Assembly (NCBI RefSeq): GCF_006539725.1
Contig: NZ_BJNO01000019.1
Location: forward strand, 1 to 64,000
DNA from: Klebsiella terrigena
Lineage (GTDB): Bacteria; Pseudomonadota; Gammaproteobacteria; Enterobacterales; Enterobacteriaceae
Direction of reading: 5' to 3'
Length of the DNA stretch: 64,000 bases
The notes beneath the pieces are model-generated. The model did no database searches. It saw nothing but the letters and a program-made list of their open reading frames with translations, and had not been told where the DNA came from. Positions 63,401-64,000 of this stretch are shown here, one piece after another. Position 1 is the stretch's first letter. Each line of letters opens with the position of its first letter. Position numbers and translations under genes: made by a program.

Positions 63401-64000
63401 TTACTTCGCAGCATCCCGCAGGACCTGCTTCATAAAGGCGACGGAGCTCTCCAGAGCCTGCACTGCTTCTGGCTGCAGCGTGGAGAAGAAATGCCAGGCG
63501 TGGAACATACCCGGCCAAACCTCCAAATTTACGCGAACCCGGTTATCACCCAGATGAGTTGCGAGCCGCATCGCGTCGCTCAGCATCAGTTCATTCTCGC
63601 CAATCTGAACCAGCACCGGCGGCAGACCCGTCACATCCGCAAACACCGGTGATGCCATTGGGTGATTAGGTAACGCATCGCCCAGGAAGGTGCGTGCCAG
63701 GAAATCCAGGCCGGCCTTGGTGTTCAGAGGATCAAGACCTTCCCGGTTGGTCATGGAGACGCCCGTATGCTCAAGGTTGGCCCATGGGGAAATGGAAACA
63801 CCGCCGGCCGGAAGTGGCAGGCCTTTATTACGTGCAGCTACCATAATGGTAACCACCATTGCTCCGCCCGCAGACTCGCCCGCCAGTAAGATTTTGCTGG
63901 CATCAAAGCCCTGTTCAATCAACCACTCATACGCACGAACGGTATCGGTAACGGGCGTGGGGAAAGGATACTCCGGTGCCAGACGGTAATCCGGCATGTA
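63401..64000 (-). CDS. HSL-type alpha/beta hydrolase (esterase), partial
   Basis: The C-terminal 200 residues of a hormone-sensitive-lipase family esterase, running off the right end. Visible: DYRLAPEYPFP, nucleophile GESAGGAMV, oxyanion-type context WANLEHTGVSM, catalytic Asp in QIGENELMLSDA and His in GMFHAWHFF. The usual HGGG motif lies outside the window. The apparent MPDYRLAPE start is internal to the gene, since this segment is normally preceded by about 100 residues. Confidence 0.85.
   Translation of the reverse strand, partial: YMPDYRLAPEYPFPTPVTDTVRAYEWLIEQGFDASKILLAGESAGGAMVVTIMVAARNKGLPLPAGGVSISPWANLEHTGVSMTNREGLDPLNTKAGLDFLARTFLGDALPNHPMASPVFADVTGLPPVLVQIGENELMLSDAMRLATHLGDNRVRVNLEVWPGMFHAWHFFSTLQPEAVQALESSVAFMKQVLRDAAK

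Noticed and set aside
1-64000. CRISPR arrays, rRNA and tRNA genes
   Set aside because: No spaced direct repeats or tRNA/rRNA sequence was recognised; the tRNA-Asn gene expected near nac in this group is outside the window.

Overview
The window comes from a member of the Enterobacteriaceae, most likely the Klebsiella/Raoultella/Enterobacter group. The best markers are at the left: nac with a sigma-54 promoter, cbl, and ldtA (erfK), in the order found in enteric core genomes. A remnant of an ICEKp-like conjugative element fits this. The species cannot be fixed from sequence alone. To the right the DNA is accessory: catabolic and stress modules, many of them paired with a divergent LysR regulator.

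Layout. 1-3.4 kb: nac, cbl, ldtA. 3.5-5.1 kb: a membrane diguanylate cyclase. 5.7-12.1 kb: a seven-gene sulfur operon encoding serine acetyltransferase, cysteine synthase, JAMM peptidase, a CysO-type sulfur carrier, a MoeZ-type adenylyl/sulfurtransferase, a Family 2A encapsulin shell protein and its cysteine desulfurase cargo. 12.6-14.6 kb: LysR, an isochorismatase-fold hydrolase and a broken hypE-like gene, cut at a junction with a truncated T4SS remnant (14.6-20.5 kb: virB3-4, virB2, virB1, small ICE genes, AlpA). 20.7-23.6 kb: DJ-1 protein and MFS exporter with divergent LysR. 24.1-28.0 kb: an AT-rich block with LysR and an unassigned cupin/PfpI/HAD/deacetylase operon. 28.4-37.9 kb: a redox and electrophile-stress island (OsmC, TetR, AhpD-like, two thioredoxins, AraC, PEBP, old yellow enzyme, FrnE, SDR, hydrolase, EamA exporter) in which five promoters share one palindrome, very probably the operator of the local TetR protein. 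38-40.6 kb: PatB-like lyase, DsbG and a glycine-rich exported peptide. 40.7-51.6 kb: SorC regulator, galactitol-type PTS with epimerase, SDR and hexuloisomerase, and a convergent sugar ABC transporter with an FGGY kinase; all three promoter regions carry a shared palindrome. 52-57.4 kb: LysR/RidA, a quinone oxidoreductase, LysR/SDR and a frameshifted GST. 57.5-60.7 kb: arsH-arsRBC, bracketed by copies of a 46-bp repeat, one split by a 159-bp MITE-like element. 60.9-63.0 kb: old yellow enzyme with divergent LysR. 63.4 kb to the end: a partial HSL-type esterase.

The most notable system is the encapsulin operon. Known Family 2A shells package a cysteine desulfurase and can store sulfur. Here the same operon encodes a complete carrier-protein route to cysteine: O-acetylserine supply, sulfur loading of CysO, transfer by CysM, and release by the JAMM protease. 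The likely cycle is desulfurase, shell-held sulfur, MoeZ, CysO thiocarboxylate, CysM and JAMM, back to cysteine. That flow is inferred from gene content. The motifs that support each enzyme are visible in the sequence.
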